Assembly (NCBI RefSeq): GCF_030253575.1
Contig: NC_080562.1
Location: 43,191,852 to 43,255,851 of the forward strand
Length of the DNA stretch: 64,000 nucleotides
Direction of reading: 5' to 3'
Source of the DNA: Rhododendron vialii
Lineage: Eukaryota; Streptophyta; Magnoliopsida; Ericales; Ericaceae
Shown piece by piece: positions 36,590-50,510 of the stretch. How positions within the stretch are numbered: position 1 is the first letter of the stretch; each line of letters begins with the position of its first letter. The notes beneath the pieces are model-generated. The model searched no databases. It had not been told where the DNA came from and saw only the letters and a program-made list of their open reading frames with translations. A program made the translations under genes and the position numbers.

Positions 36590-39500
36590 GCAGGATGTTC
36601 CAGACCAGTATGCGCATACCTCATTCAAATTTCTACAGCTCCTCTCAACCGTTGCACACGCTTTCGCATAGCGGGATAGGGTGAGGTAGCCTCGATAATT
36701 CCTGGCAAGACAAGGAGAATTGACCTTGAAACATTAGAAGGGAATAGAGACTTGGATTTCATGGTCAAAGCAGGAGACTAGATATTTATTCTTTCTTAGA
36801 ACTCGAGTTCAAAATCTTCTAAACGAGATAAGATTTATCTCTAAAGATTAGTCACGGTGCGCATAAAATAAGTTAAAATTTAAGTCATCAATTAAAAAGT
36901 CAATAATTTGACATAAGTGATCAGGAGGGAGCAATTTAGGTGTACTTTGAAACGATTCTCTTCCTATGTCAACAGTTTTTGTGGTCCGGGCAATTAGGTG
37001 ACATCAATGGACACAACCCGAAAGAATAGACAGAAATGACATCAATGGACCATCGATTTTCAATTCGAGGTCATTTTTGAGTAGTCTTTCGGGGTACATA
37101 GAATTTTCCTTTCTCTTAATTACTTCTTGTGGGGAAAATAACTTAATTTTTTTCCTAATTAGATGGGTCGGGTGACTGACGGAGGGAGTAGAGATTGGCA
37201 GCAACTGTCGGTGGTAGGCAAAAATTTAAATTTAAGCTTAGACTGAAGGCGATGACATACTATAATATGTTCAATATGTTCAATCGGTGTAAAAAGAAAC
37301 CAGAGAGTAGAATTTTTTATATTTCAGATTCAATCTTTTATTTTAGTACTTCACAATTGCTCCGCGTGATCGGACTCAGGCTCCGTTCCGCAACTCGATT
37401 TAAATCTTATTTTTTAAGAAAGTAATTTCAAGCTCAAAAATAATGTCTTTACGCAAATAATTTTCCTACCAATATGGATTTTGTTTGATAGATCCCATTA
37501 AGATCTTTTATACGGTGCAAAAAAAATTAAAAAATTATTTTTCATTTACATTATTTTTGAGTTTGAAAATGTGAAATAAGCTGTTTATTTTTTAATAAAA
37601 TTTCTGGAACGGGGCCTCAATTTCTAAATGATCCAATTGAAAGTTGATTATTAGGAATAACCAGGTGGCACTAAAACACGATTTGCAGTACAGGGGTGTT
37701 TTAGCCTAATAATTCAAAAGAATTAGGGGTAGCTTTTTGTCATTATTGAAAAAAATAGCGTTAGGTAGTTTTGTGTAATTTTTTATTTTGGCGTTTCAGT
37801 TTATCTCGAAAAAATTAGCATTCGTTAATTTGCGTAATTTTTTTTGGATTTTCAGTTCATCTCGAAATAGGAATCTAAAAAATAATTCTAAAAAAAAATT
37901 CACGAAAGACAAAAATAAATTCAAACCGACCTTCAATTTTTGAATTTTAATTCCCTTCTCGAGCTGGACTACTAAGTCAAAAAATATACTGTGAAGTTAA
38001 CAAAGACAATTTTTTATTTTTTGGAATACAAATAAAAAAGAATCCAAAAATATTATTAGATCACATTTGTCTCTAGCACTTAAACCACGCATGAGACCAA
38101 AAGTTGGACCCCACCACTCTCACAAGTCACAACCAATGCGTACGCATACGTTACAACCTATATAACCCCAAGGTTGGCATTTAATAACAAGGTAACACAA
38201 ACAAAAACAATACCACAGTTAGGCCCCTTCTGTTGGCTCTCGTCGTCAGCATCCCTAGGCTTTTTGTTCGCCATTTAGCTTCTGGCAACAGCATAGCCTT
38301 TGGTATATTTTTGTGTTTGCGGGGCAGTACTTTATGGTCTGTTCCTTAAGCCTTACAAGACTTTCGCTCGTTACTAGCGTCTCTAATTATTGTCACAGCG
38401 ATAGCACACTGTACTTTTATTATTATTTATCAATAATATCACAGATTTGTTTGAATTTTGTTGTAATAATAAAGAGACATTTAGGTGGTTTATGGACCCT
38501 ACAAGATCTGGACCATCTGTTCCTTTATATGACCAGCATGGCATAGCCACCAAACATGTGAATAGAATTCCAATTCGCCATTCATATTTTACTACTCGTT
38601 TGTTTTGTTTACTACTCCCTCGGTCCTTCCTTTTGGAGATTTTAATTTTGTTTTTATCTCGATGAAAGGTAAGGAGGAGGAGGTGAAGAGGTGTAACAGC
38701 CCTCCCCTAAACATGATCATAAAGACTTTAGACTCTCGGCAGGCAGCAAAAGGAAACAAAGAGCCTTAGCTTCTATAATTCCCCGCCGTCGGGCTAATGA
38801 AACACAACCAGATTTTGCCAGACGGGCAAATTTTGAGTGGGTATTGCTCGCACAACTACAACCTTAGACTTCTTGACTTTTTTTTTTTAATGTAAGATAT
38901 CTGGACCAGTTTACGCGTATCTCAAATAATTTCTCAAAAACCAATAATATTGCTTCGGTTAAAGAAATATCTGTTTTTTTTATCCGAGTTAAAGAAATAT
39001 CTGTTGGAGTTACAAAAGTTGTAGTAGTAGGAACAAATTATGTTATTAATGGTAAAATCTTCATACGATTCACTATTACCCTTAAATGAGTTATGAGTAA
39101 ATGAAAACACATTCCCTCACATACGGATCGGAGTAACTTTTAACTCAACTTTTCACATGCCTTAATTTAAGGAACACTAATAGCTAGCAGATAGTAAATT
39201 CTATTTTCCTCTTATGATTTTGACTTTGTTGACTTGTAATAATAGACCTATTTTAAGGTGCTTCTTAGGTGTACCTTTAGGAATCTCATTCAAAGTACGT
39301 GACTGTTTTCCCCTCAGGAAAGAAGTGGGATCCTTCGCTGGCTTTCATTTTCGAAATCTATTGTTATTTTTTTCTTGATTTATTGCACAACAAATCGCTA
39401 AAATCCCCTCGAATGACAATTACTTATCTCTTCGAACTACCTGTCAAACTAGTTCAAATCAATTATATTTGTTTTTTTGGGAAATGCATAGGTTTTTCCC

Positions 39501-39940
39501 CTGGATGAAAACTACTAAATCTTTTCCTCAAACATGCTATGGAGATTCTAATTTTGTCTAACTTTTCCAATGAATTAAAAAGAAGGATATGCAAATAATT
39601 ATTTAGCACAAGATGACTATGTTTCTTCTAATATTTAACATATGATCATGATAACTTATTCAAATGATATGGTTTTTAAATCACCGTCTTCTGCGTCATA
39701 TATGCACATCGAACGATGGGTACAGCGCAATAACAGAGGGTGATCGATTCGATAAAAATTAGGCCAAAATTAAAACATCCACCAACTAATTGTGAAGTAA
39801 TAGTCACAAAGCATAAATCTTATAAAAGCTATATTAATTATAAATTGTGAAGTCATGGTCACATTATGTACGTCAATGCTAACTAAAGACCAAAGGAAAA
39901 CCTATCTTCCGCCACTAGCAATGACATTTCTTCTTGTTTT
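36590..39940. other. Spacer with short SINE-like and Stowaway-like scraps
   Basis: GATGTTCCAGACCAGTATGC (36595) and AGATATCTGGACCAGTTTACG (38896) match the 3'-end word of the SINE family seen at 42.7 and 52.9 kb (reverse orientation). TACTCCCTCGGTCC (38614) is a lone Stowaway end. Otherwise AT-rich, no gene seen. Confidence 0.4.
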
Positions 39941-39946
39941 TTTAAA

Positions 39947-39949
<3 letters not shown>

Positions 39950-40007
<58 letters not shown>
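39950..40007. repeat. AT dinucleotide microsatellite
   Basis: Twenty-nine uninterrupted AT units. The YIYIYI frames on both strands are artefacts of this repeat. Confidence 0.95.
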
Positions 40008-40009
<2 letters not shown>

Positions 40010-40011
<2 letters not shown>

Positions 40012-42680
40012 CAGAGAGTTCAACAAGATTAAGAGTGAACACAATATATTGGAATCTTTGGAGGTTTGGCAAGTGAAGACAATTGACCCAATTCCTAATT
40101 TGGTCTATCGTTTCGATGTGCTTAGATTGGGCTCTAAGCATAAATTGAAAAACAAATTAATAATATTGTTGGACTTGTCAACAGAAGGGTTAGCTAGACA
40201 ATCCTTTTTTCTCTAAAAAGTCTTACTTGATTAAAGTAGTAAGGTTTAGGTATTCATTGCTTAAGCACAACCTAAACTGACCTAATCCAAGGACTTGTTA
40301 TTTACATGAGGATATATATTTTTATTATTATTTTCATATGTACTACTGTATTATTTATTGCAATTGAGCAAGTCGTTTGTGGAAGACACCAAATAAGCAT
40401 CATCGATCGCTTGCGATACTCAAAATAATAGTGGACCCCACGTCATACGGTAATCTGATTATAATTTGATAGCAGCCGGTAAGATTTGAAAATTATTTTT
40501 GGCTGCATTATGATATTCCAGTAACCTTTGTTTAAGTTAAGGTATCTTTCTTTGGAGACAATGGGGATTGTCAAAGGTGTAATTAAGTAGTCGTCAGAAA
40601 AATGGTGAAAATGACGCATATCATGGGGTGTGTGTTTTGGTTGAGTGGTGCATTTCTCATTGGAATTCCCATCAAAATCACCACTCCAAACACACATTTA
40701 GTAATATAGTACTACTACTTTATATTGGCATATATATATAGAAAAGATAAAACCAACCAACACCACCACACAAACCCCATGTCCACCTCCCTTCCTTGAT
40801 TGAATACAAAGAAAAAGTTGTGTGAATAAACTAACCCACCCGACTTCTTTTGCTTTGGTGCCCAAAGAATCACACATCAATGTCATGTGTGTCATAGATA
40901 TATACCTTTTTTTTGAATAAACCCTTATCTTCTTCTTCTTTGCTAATTATAAAATATTCAGTCGTGACTGTCTCCTAAGTTAAATAAAGACGATGACTTA
41001 AAGGCGGTGAATAGCCTCGATATATGCAGAGATAGCAGGTAGTAACTCTTTGTGTTTTGAAATATACTCCTCAAAAAAAAAAACTTGAATAGACATAAAA
41101 GGACGTAAGACAAGCATTATGTTAACTTCGCTTTATTTTCACTTTCACCACCACCATGTGAGTGATTGTTAGTGAATTTTTTTTGTCACGAAAGAAAAAA
41201 AAAAAGAAGAAATGGCCAGGATAGTTATACATCATGCGCTGGGTCGGCGATGTGCCAACGATTACAACAGAGACACCGAAACCAATATTTGCCATTTTAT
41301 GTTGGAGGACAGAAAAAGGAAGCCCTAAATTAAATGTCTAGGGCCATGCTTGCTTGTGCCTTTTTTCAATGACATTTTTGTGTTAAAGGCGTGTGTGTCC
41401 ACTTTGGTGAGATATAAATCCATATTCCAAAAGTTTCAGTTGAAGTGGGAGATGGTTGGAGGAATGAATATCACAAAAACATAGAATACGAATCCAAATC
41501 CAAGAGAGATGGGACCATGATGGATAGTCCCAACTTTTTTCTTCCCTTGTGAAAGGGGGCACTCATGTTCCACTCCATCAATCTTAGAAATTGATTTTGT
41601 TTCTTCCTTTCCTTCTCTCATAATTTGTCCACCTTTTCAAGCTGACCCCACAATAACCATCTCATAAGCAGGGGGGAAAAAATGCAAGTGCTGGAAGAAC
41701 TTTAATAAGCTGGTCATATTAGGTTGGCATGGCTCCCAAATAGTAGCATTTGATAATTATGACCCACCATAGTCATAGATCTAGAAACATGATAAACTTT
41801 AGGACTGTTTGGATCATGATTTTTTGAGATATTTTTTTCTCTCTAAGGGAAAAGAAAGGACAGACAAATGATAAGTAAATTTAGTTTCTTGTTCTTTCTT
41901 GATCAAACCCTTTGCTATTTGTTCTTTGAAAATCAGGAAGATCATTTTCAAACTTGATCGATTTATTCGTTCAGATTTGTATACCCACTTTGCATAAATC
42001 GGACATACAGGCTTCCGGCCCATTTTAGTGGAAGGACGCGCTATTTGTTTACACCCATTAGTTTGTAAGGAATTCAATGTAGCGATTTCCTATTTTCTTA
42101 ATTGTCCTTTTCTTTTCCCCGATAAAATTTTCCACTAATACATAGGCTTGGTGTTAGATCCTAAATCCAATTTGAATGGATGCGGTTAGGTGGTGAGTCC
42201 TCCTCCTAGCTAGCATATATATATATATATCTCTCTCTCTTTCTAATATGCAAGTGCATTGCATTCGACTTTTTGGAAGGCAATGGTGGGGTCAAGATAA
42301 GAATCCACAAACTCCCCAAAAGAAGAGAGTGTTAACAAGTGACATTTGAAATCATATCTTGCACAATGAGAGAATTTCAATGACTTGGGCCATGGTTCTG
42401 CTGCTTTACATGGATATGGATTCTGTGTGTGATAGGTGGAGTAAGGCTAAAGATAGAAGACATTGTTTATGGCAAATTTGAAATCCTAAAAAGCTCCCAC
42501 TACTGATGAAGCACTGAAAAGTACTAAAACAAAAGAATCACAAAGAGTAAAAAGTGGAGCTGTCAAGTGTAAACATCAGCCTCTCCCACTATCACAGATT
42601 CCATGTGCCTACACTATCAGGACTTGATCATCCCATTAATGGCAGTTTTTGGAGTTCGTGGTTTCTAACCAAACTCTCCC
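40010..42680. other. Intergenic, nothing recognised
   Basis: AT-rich with short A runs. No frame has a recognisable motif. A small TATATATATATATCTCTCTCTC mix lies near 42216. Confidence 0.35.
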
Positions 42681-42684
42681 ATCT

Positions 42685-42860
42685 TGTGGGTTTTTCCGGT
42701 CAGGAGTGTCCAGGCCAACTTATTTGCACCTCAATTAATCCCTTCCTCAGTTCGATCAAAGGCAGGTCATCCACGCCGGGACTAGAAAGTACTTTCTTGC
42801 GGTTTGATTCCAAGAATCGAACCCTGACCAACATGTTGGGGAGTAAACCCACCAATCAAG
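42685..42860 (-). repeat. SINE 3'-half fragment (minus strand)
   Basis: Contains GTCAGGAGTGTCCAGGCC, GCACCTCAATTAATCCC and CATCCACGCCGGGACTAGAA. On the minus strand it reads TCAGGGTTCGATTCTTGG, a near-consensus Pol III B box. It parallels the fragment at 27.65 kb and the 3' half of the repeat at 52.9 kb. Confidence 0.55.
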
Positions 42861-42864
42861 TGAT

Positions 42865-44920
42865 TGTATGATTGTGTTCCTCTTTCTCTTTATATAAATG
42901 CATTATTAGTGGGAACTTGCTGAAAAGTGTGGTAATTGTTCCTTGATGTATACATTGGCATTTGGCGCCACTTGGAAAAAGATAATCACCAAGATCATTG
43001 ATGTTTTTTGGTTGGGGTGGGCCAGGGAGAGAGCAGTGCCCACACATGACATCTAACAGGAGGAATTGGTCTCTAGCTCTATGTGGATAGATGAGATATT
43101 CAGATGTTGTTGGATTGGTCTACCCTATGAGTTAAAAAAAACTTTGAAAAGTGATTCCAATGCCAGAATAATCACTATCAAGACTAGCAGATGGATGTAC
43201 TATGTTTTCAAATCTTCTCTTTCCTTTTTCCCATTACCCCTTTCCTGAAAGTAGCACATTCCAACAGTACTAAAGATAGACAATGACTTGAGAGCTAAGA
43301 GAGCTGAAAGTGACATAACAAAGAATCACCTATCACTATACACTTAAGTAAATTACAGGAAATTTTATTATTATTATTTTTTTGCACCATGATGTGTTCT
43401 TGACAATTCAACGCGTAAAATGCAGGAATTTTGGGTCCACCATTGATGGTCCACAAGTTTTTTCATTGGAAATTTGGTTCCAAGTTGCATGATTATGACA
43501 AAGAAAATGGTCCTCCTATGACTTTATTATATGGGTGGGGTAGTTCCATTTTTTTTTTTCTCATGTTTACCCAATCGGGTCTGTTTTGGTGGCATTAGAA
43601 CAGGAAGATAATCACGTTTTACATTTCTCCAAATATGAACAAAGCCTACGAATTTACGGCTAGTCTATATGCAATACTGTCTTGTCTAAATCAATATGCA
43701 ATCCTCCTTTATTTCTTATCGAAATTACTTGACCATTCAATCAATCACAATTCGGAAGACATTTGATCGTGTCAAATTGTTCAACTTTTCATCTAGAAAA
43801 ACGATGTTTTATCCAATGATACCTTGTTCTGAAGCCGTGTGTATGCCGTGGAGGCATTTGGGGCCAAATGGTTAGAGCTAAACTGCATACTACAGTCTAC
43901 AGAACAGTTTAACGAGTACATTAACTCCTGCAAAATTTAGCCAATTATACGAGTAGGCACACCGAATAAGGATAACCAAGTTTCTTTGAATATACTCTGT
44001 CCATGCCTAAACCTTTCATACATAATAAACATATCTACAAAAGCAACAAAATGATTATTAAAGTTCATGTGTTCTATTCCTCAAACAATTACAGAATTTT
44101 TTAAATATCGGCCGTTATGTATTGTATACGGAAGGGGTTTTGGACATTAATTTGGTGATAATTACCTATATATAGGCCGATATTGTTCAACATGAACCAA
44201 TATGTGGCCGTATCAACAACGCAAGTATGTGTACCGATAGCGCGATTTAGAAACCTAATCATTGAAAAAAGCACAAGCAATGTTAACATGCAAAATTCAT
44301 CTGGTCCGCCAAGTCTGCAAACATGGTAATTTCATTGGAGTCTGTCCATGCATCCTCACATTTCTTATCTGTTCCATACAACAGTACTAATAAACTACCC
44401 TTCCTCCAGCCCAAGTAATGGCCAAAGCAATCCCATTAAACACCCACTATAATGAGCAGAATGGTCCCTATTCTTCCATCCGCTATCACATAGTACTTAC
44501 TAGATAACCCAATAAAGTTCTTCCCCTACTCCTTTTTTATGTGCTTTACAATGTATCGCGATTGCACAGATTAGGCTTTGTCCCACCAAGTCATCATACA
44601 AGATATGAGCTCCATGCCTTTTGATCCTTTTTTTGGAAGCAGATTTATGAGGATAAATCATTTTCTTACTGCGTTACGTACACGGGAGATGTTTGTGTTT
44701 CATTTCGTAGTTGTTAGAGGAAGAGTAAGAATATTACACAAAGATAGGATGAAAAGAAAGCATTGCCTGGCTTCTTATCATTTGATTCTGTTCTGAAGAA
44801 GAATTTTGGCGCCCGAATTCTTTAAACTACATTGTTGAATAAATTAACCATAGTAAATTAGTGATGCGAAAATCTTTATGAAAAGAACCAATAACGAGTA
44901 TGTTATAGTACAATTATGCA
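42865..44920. other. Intergenic, nothing recognised
   Basis: AT-rich, with no protein-like frame or repeat that I could identify on either strand. Confidence 0.35.
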
Positions 44921-44924
44921 TCCT

Positions 44925-45724
44925 TAAAATAAAGGGAAATTTTTAAAAATGGTCCCTCTAGTTTGCACGAGTTCTCATTTTCGTCCCTCTACTATTAATT
45001 ATATCAATTTTAACCCTGTAGTTTTCATTCCATCTCAATTCCGTCTTTCTCCCTGACGCCGTCCATGAAACAAACGGAATTGAAGGGCAAAATTGTCATT
45101 TTCTCTCACAGAGGGACCAAATTGAAATTTTATGTAAATCAGAGGGATTATTTTTAAAATTTTACATTTTACTTTCGTTTTTTGCAAATAAAATAAAAAA
45201 GACCATAAGTAATGTATTTGACAACTGAATTATTTTTTATTGGGTAATCAAACTATATTGAAAAAAAAAATAACGATAGTGAAAATTCAATTGAAAAAAA
45301 AAATACAAGACCAAGACAATTATCATAAGGGTTGTTTTTCGAATTTTCTCATATTTTTTGTGATGTATATAATAAAAACTTTACAAAATTTCAACATATT
45401 TTTTATTATTCAATATAAAATGAGATGAGAAATATATTATATATGATGTATTTTAAATTTATTTACAAAAACAAAAGTAAAAAACAAAATTATAGAAATA
45501 GTCTCTCTAGTTTACATGAAATCTCAATTTAGTCCCTCTGTGAGGAGAAATGACAATTTTGTCCTCCAATTCCGTTTGTTTCATTAACGCCATAAGCGAG
45601 AGGGACGAAATTGAGACAGAATGCAAATTATAAGACTAAAAGTAACACAATTGATACTAGAGGGACGAAAATGAAAATTCATGCAAACTAGAGGGACCAT
45701 TTATAAAAATTTCCCTAAAATAAA
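44925..45724. mobile_element. Mutator-like MITE A, 782 bp, 9-bp target duplication
   Basis: The element is 44934-45715. It starts GGGAAATTTTTAAAAATGG and ends CCATTTATAAAAATTTCCC. The inverted arms reach about 200 bp, sharing TCCCTCTAGTTTGCA/TGCAAACTAGAGGGA and AACGGAATT/AATTCCGTT. TAAAATAAA flanks both sides (44925-44933 and 45716-45724) as a perfect 9-bp direct repeat. The middle is AT-rich and non-coding. Its ends resemble those of the element at 14.2 kb. Confidence 0.9.
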
Positions 45725-46370
45725 GGGCAATGTCCATTTTATCTCTTATGGTTATCGTCGTGTGCGGATGCCCCCCTCATGGTTCAAAACTGACCACATA
45801 ACCTACCTGTAGTTTTGAAAATGTGCGGATAGACCCCCTGCCGTCATGTTTTCCATCCATATTAACGGAGGTGTATCTCACACACCTTTAGAATGTAACC
45901 TGAGTTGTTCATAATGTATTGAATAAAGAATAGAGTATCTCTGGAAAAAATCATCTCGATCAGGAATCAATAACCCGGTGATCTAATTTTTAGTAAATTC
46001 AAATTTGAAATTTTAATTTCATAACAAAATCGATTCGACCATGAGCTTTTCATTTTTTGATTGACTTGAATTTCGGCATAGATGTAGTACTCGTCAAAAT
46101 TTACAATATCAACGGTTTGGATTCAATTTTTGGTATAAGAGATGGTGTGGTTACATTTAAAAAAGAATAAGAATCAAGGGATATGATGAGGGTATATCGG
46201 TCTTTTAATGTTGTGTTCGTTAATATGGATGGAAAACATGACGGCAGGGGGTCTATCCGCATATTTTCAAAACCACAGGTAGATTATGTGGTCAGTTTTG
46301 AACCATAAGAGGAATATCCGTACATAGCGATAACCACAAGGGATCAAAGTGGACTTTGCCCTAAAATAAA
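45716..46370. mobile_element. Mutator-like MITE B, 637 bp, shares the target repeat with MITE A
   Basis: The element is 45725-46361. It starts GGGCAATGTCCATTTTATC and ends GATCAAAGTGGACTTTGCCC. The arms are about 150 bp and well conserved: GGTTCAAAACTGACCACATAA near 45781 and TTATGTGGTCAGTTTTGAACC near 46283 are exact inverses. TAAAATAAA precedes it (45716-45724) and follows it (46362-46370). The middle has no transposase. Confidence 0.9.
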
Positions 46371-46429
46371 CATATCATTGTGTGTTGTAATGAATACAAA
46401 TTGTCTATATAAATAAAACATTCTATCTA

Positions 46430-46639
46430 CTTCCCAAAAAGATTGTCCAGTCTGCAAAACAATAACTTTAAAATAATGCACTTATGTCAAAAAAAAAAAA
46501 AAAACCCTCAAAATTTTGTCACTAATTACTAAATATCAATTAGTTCTTTTAATTTATCAAATATAGATTTTTCTTGATAAAAATATATTTTTTATATTCT
46601 CATTTTGCGTAAAGGGCAATCTTTTTGAGACGGAGGGAG
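46430..46639. mobile_element. Stowaway-like MITE
   Basis: Starts CTTCCCAAAAAGATTGTCC and ends GCAATCTTTTTGAGACGGAGGGAG, with TA on both sides (46428-46429 and 46640-46641). Its short AT-rich body has no coding capacity. Confidence 0.85.
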
Positions 46640-46644
46640 TACGT

Positions 46645-48220
46645 ATCCTATTTCAGTCTACAGGATTCTTGACGTGCACTCACACAAAGATCGTAAAATG
46701 ACTAACTTAATTGGCAAATAAAATACATTATGGCCGGCTAAACTTATCCGCGACATTACACAGAAAATCTGGTAAAACTTACGTATCATTAGGGGCTAGC
46801 CTGTGTCTTTTATGATAAACTAGATTGTGCTATTCAACCACCTAATAGAGCTGTTTTTATGACATTATAGAAACCTAATACAATGACAACCCAGATGGGT
46901 CTTCATGAGATAAAGCCAACTCTTCCATGTTCAATCTAACATCTCTGACAATGAACTGCAAATAAATAACATATAAGGACATTATCCACTTTAGGAAGAA
47001 AGGCATTTTTCATGATGCTAAAGGAGACAAGCATTCAAGAAGATATATTCTGGCCTTATGACTAATAAAGAGGTTTGGTGAAGCTAGAGTCCATTACTTG
47101 TTGGAGCGACTAACATTTCCTTCACAGCTTTTGTGGTCCCTTTTGTTAGTGGAGAGTGAATCCTCATGTGCACCTCTTTGTTGGATATAGGGTGATGTAT
47201 CAGCAGATTGCGACAATTTGTCCAAACATATCTATTGCAGATCCTGAATTTGATAAAACATATCATAAGAGAATGCTATCAATTTCCCAGAATGCACGGA
47301 AATTAGAAATGTCATGCTTATGAGAAAACAAAGCAGTTTATACAAAGTCTATTTTGGTACTCATAATACCACTGTAACACTTAACTCATTCACTACTCAC
47401 TATGCAAAACAAGCCTATCAGATAGGAACCTCGGATATTGGACAGTTCAAAATTAGCGGCATGTGATTAGCAGTTAAAAACTGCTGTAAGGAGCTTCTTG
47501 AAATCTAATCTGGGGATCATTGGGCTGGGCTCGGTTGAAAGGCCGTTCATCGATCGGCTCATTGGGCAGACAATCGTCTCAAGACTGAAGTCACAATCCA
47601 ATCTAGCCTTCCGAATTTACATTGGTCCAAGCAAATGTGATCAAAATGAATGCATTTACCCCGATAGATTCTAGTATTTCAGTTACTTAGCTAAAATGGT
47701 TTACTACTCCTGAGTCATGTCTCATAATAGAGTTCAAATGGTGAAGTACCAAAATATTGCACCCAAATAACCGCATGCAGAGTAATCGCAGCGGTCACAA
47801 GCTAGTAATTGGGATGGCAAGTTGTTGTGTTGGCCTGAATACTTGAAAATCGGGGAACCCAGAAACATGATGAATAGCTTATGGATATCCAAAAATAAAA
47901 CGCTTTGACCATAAGAGAATTACAGCAAGAAGAATGAGATCCTAATTTGAGGGGCCAAACAACCAAGTATAATACGTAGAGTCATAGACAAATGCAACTT
48001 TAAAGAAAATCAAGTTTGCAGATAGAAAGATACTGAAGAATCTTAGCTCCGGAAAGGTTTGGAACATTAAATATAGATGTTGCTTAATTCAGATTTGTTA
48101 GTGTGAATTGCAAAAATCATACTGGAGCCGGCTATTGCAAAAATCATATCAGACTCAAATACCAGAGGAATTAAGTCTCTCACAGTAGTGTTCTCTGGCC
48201 AAAAGAATCTCTTAGGTTGG
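46645..48220. other. Spacer, nothing recognised
   Basis: No protein-like frame. Could include distal 3' sequence of the minus-strand PORR locus, but this cannot be shown. Confidence 0.35.
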
Positions 48221-49456
48221 GGAAAATGGCTACTGGACAACATCCCATTCTTAACTAACTCTCCATCTCCTCATGACATGCCCATGCTATACTCCCATCC
48301 CAGACAAGAAAATAGACATGTCACTCCATACAGGTCATATCACTCTACACAGGTCCGGACACTTAAATTTTCTGGGAACTACAATCCAAGAGTTATAAAA
48401 TTCGGCAGCTCTCTAACATGTTGTTTTTGCAAGTAGAGGGAAATTTTGGTATTTGATTCTGTTCTGACAAGGATTCCTACCGCATGGCCTGGGTAACATC
48501 TGATTGCAGCAAGAAGGTTCTTTGAGCGAAAAACTAACTTGTGAAGATTAAGTGCATTATAAGCTCACCTTTGATATCCCACAAACATCAAGTTACTGCA
48601 ACACAAATCAGGGTAAATTTTTCATTATCCAACAGGTCACACTGGCTTGATAAAAAAAAAAAAAAACAGGGCACACTGGTGTTAGGCTGTGGGCGACTGG
48701 GCGGAATCACCCCAAACCATTTGGGATCTCCAACTGGAGCCGGCCGAAGGGGACAAGGGGCTATGCTTTTTAAGTTACTTTGGTTGATCGCATAAGACTC
48801 AGATTCGTCTCGTCACACCAAAAAAAGTACATAAATTAGGTCGGATGGTATGTCACAACATTATCACAATCTACATGTATAATGTAACTAAGATCCTTTT
48901 AGCATTTCAAGTCGAATCCGAAATGATAGACAGAGTCTTATGAATGGAAAAACTGTAAGGAAACAAGAGTGACTATAGTTACTAAAGCAAACAAAAGATA
49001 AGAATAGGAACGAGAACTAAATACAGGACTAACAACATGAATCTTTGAATGTTACCAAGATCTTTTCGATTCAATGGATAAGATATTATATGACAAGGCC
49101 AATGATAGATGTATGAACTTCAAGAAGGACAGAATATTCACTTAAAAATCTATGATGGCATCCCAATACCATAATCAGAGGACATTTGTCAATCAAATTT
49201 GACCCATCATAAGCCTCTTTAAGGAGTACAGTAATCTTTGCACCTTTATTAGTGATGTAAAAAAATACCATGATGCTTGATTAAGCAAAGCAACAATCTA
49301 GCAGGCAACCGATACTCCGAATGAAATGCTTCCAGTTGAGCAGATGTCAGCATCTTTTCCATAGTTACACTTGGAGCTTGTGAAGCACTGCTACAATTCT
49401 TTTTCGAGCTTTTGGATAAGCAGATTCAAATCTCCTTGCATTCAAGTACAGAGAAG
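48221..49456. repeat. Tandem segmental duplication, unit A
   Basis: Unit A (48221-49456) repeats unit B (49457-about 50873) in the same order: GGAAATGGCTRCTGGAC start, AGCATGGCCTGGG-like block, AGAAGGTTCTTTGAGCGAAA, GGGTGGAATCACCCC-like block, ACTAAATACAGGA, AAGATCTTTTCGATTCAAT, then the 3' part of the PORR coding sequence. Unit B is about 180 bases longer. Both units end at GAGAAGGAAA, which is likely the recombination joint. Confidence 0.85.
49170..49456 (-). pseudogene. Truncated PORR fragment
   Basis: A copy of PORR codons about 267-360 from the gene at 50.5-51.7 kb. It preserves FYITNKGAK, VLLKEAYDGSNLIDKCPL and the sense of PARLLLCLIKHHG. One extra A in the A run at about 49258 shifts the frame just before FYITNKG, and the region upstream of codon 267 is missing. 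It arose with the segmental duplication and cannot encode a complete protein. Confidence 0.85.
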
Positions 49457-50510
49457 GAAATGGCTGCTGGACCTCCTCCCGTTCTTAAGTAATACTCCTA
49501 CTCACATGCTTAAGCAATACTCCAATTCGAAAGAAGAAAATAGACAAATCACTCAGGTGCGGGCATGGACACATCCTGGGAAATTTAAGATTCATTTGAC
49601 AGCTCTCTAACATGTCATTTTTTGCAGGTATAGGGAAATTTCGGAATTTTATTCTGCTCTGACAAAAATTCCCGCAAGGGAAGCATGGCCTGGGCAACAT
49701 CTGGTTGCATCAAGAAGGTTCTTTGAGCGAAAAACTAAAACATGTGAAGATTATAAGCTTACCATTGCTATCCTGCCAGTATCAAGTTATCACGGTAAAT
49801 TGTTCATTATCCAACACATCACAGTGGGGTTACGCTGTGGGTGGAATCACCCCAGACCATATTGGATGTCCAACTGAAGCCAGCGAAGGGACAACGGGTT
49901 ATACATTTTTAAGTTACTTTGGTTGATTACATAAGACTAAGATTTCATCTTGTCATAACAAAGAAAGTGCATAAACTGGTTTGAAAGGTACGTTACAACC
50001 ATATCACAATCTACATGTGACTGAGAACCTCTCAGATTTTCTAGCCAAATCCGAAGAAAAAGAGTCTGATGTATACTGGAAGGAATAAGAGTGGACTATG
50101 GTTATGTTTGCCACAAATTTTTAGGCCGCCTTTTGCATAGGTACTTAAAGAAGATTTGTTTCTGAGTTAAAGGGGTCATTGCAGATCAGATAATCCTTCT
50201 TGAAAACCTTTGAGCAAATAAATGTACATATATATCAGTTAGGAACTTGTAGAGTCATCAGTTGCTAACTTGTTCTATGGGTACTTCTTTGTCTGGTTAA
50301 GGCATCAAAGATAAGAATGGAAAAGAGAACTAAATACAGGAATGACAACATGAATCTATGATTGTTAACAAGATCTTTTCGATTCAATAAAAGACACTAT
50401 ATGACAAAGCCCATACATAAATGTATAAGCTTCAAGAAGGAGGGAACCATCTTAGGCACGTTCAAGATTCAATTACAAAAGGTTATCAAAAAAAGATTCA
50501 CTTACAAAAC

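Noticed and set aside
39855-40141. YIYIYI-containing frames on both strands
   Set aside because: Produced by the AT microsatellite.
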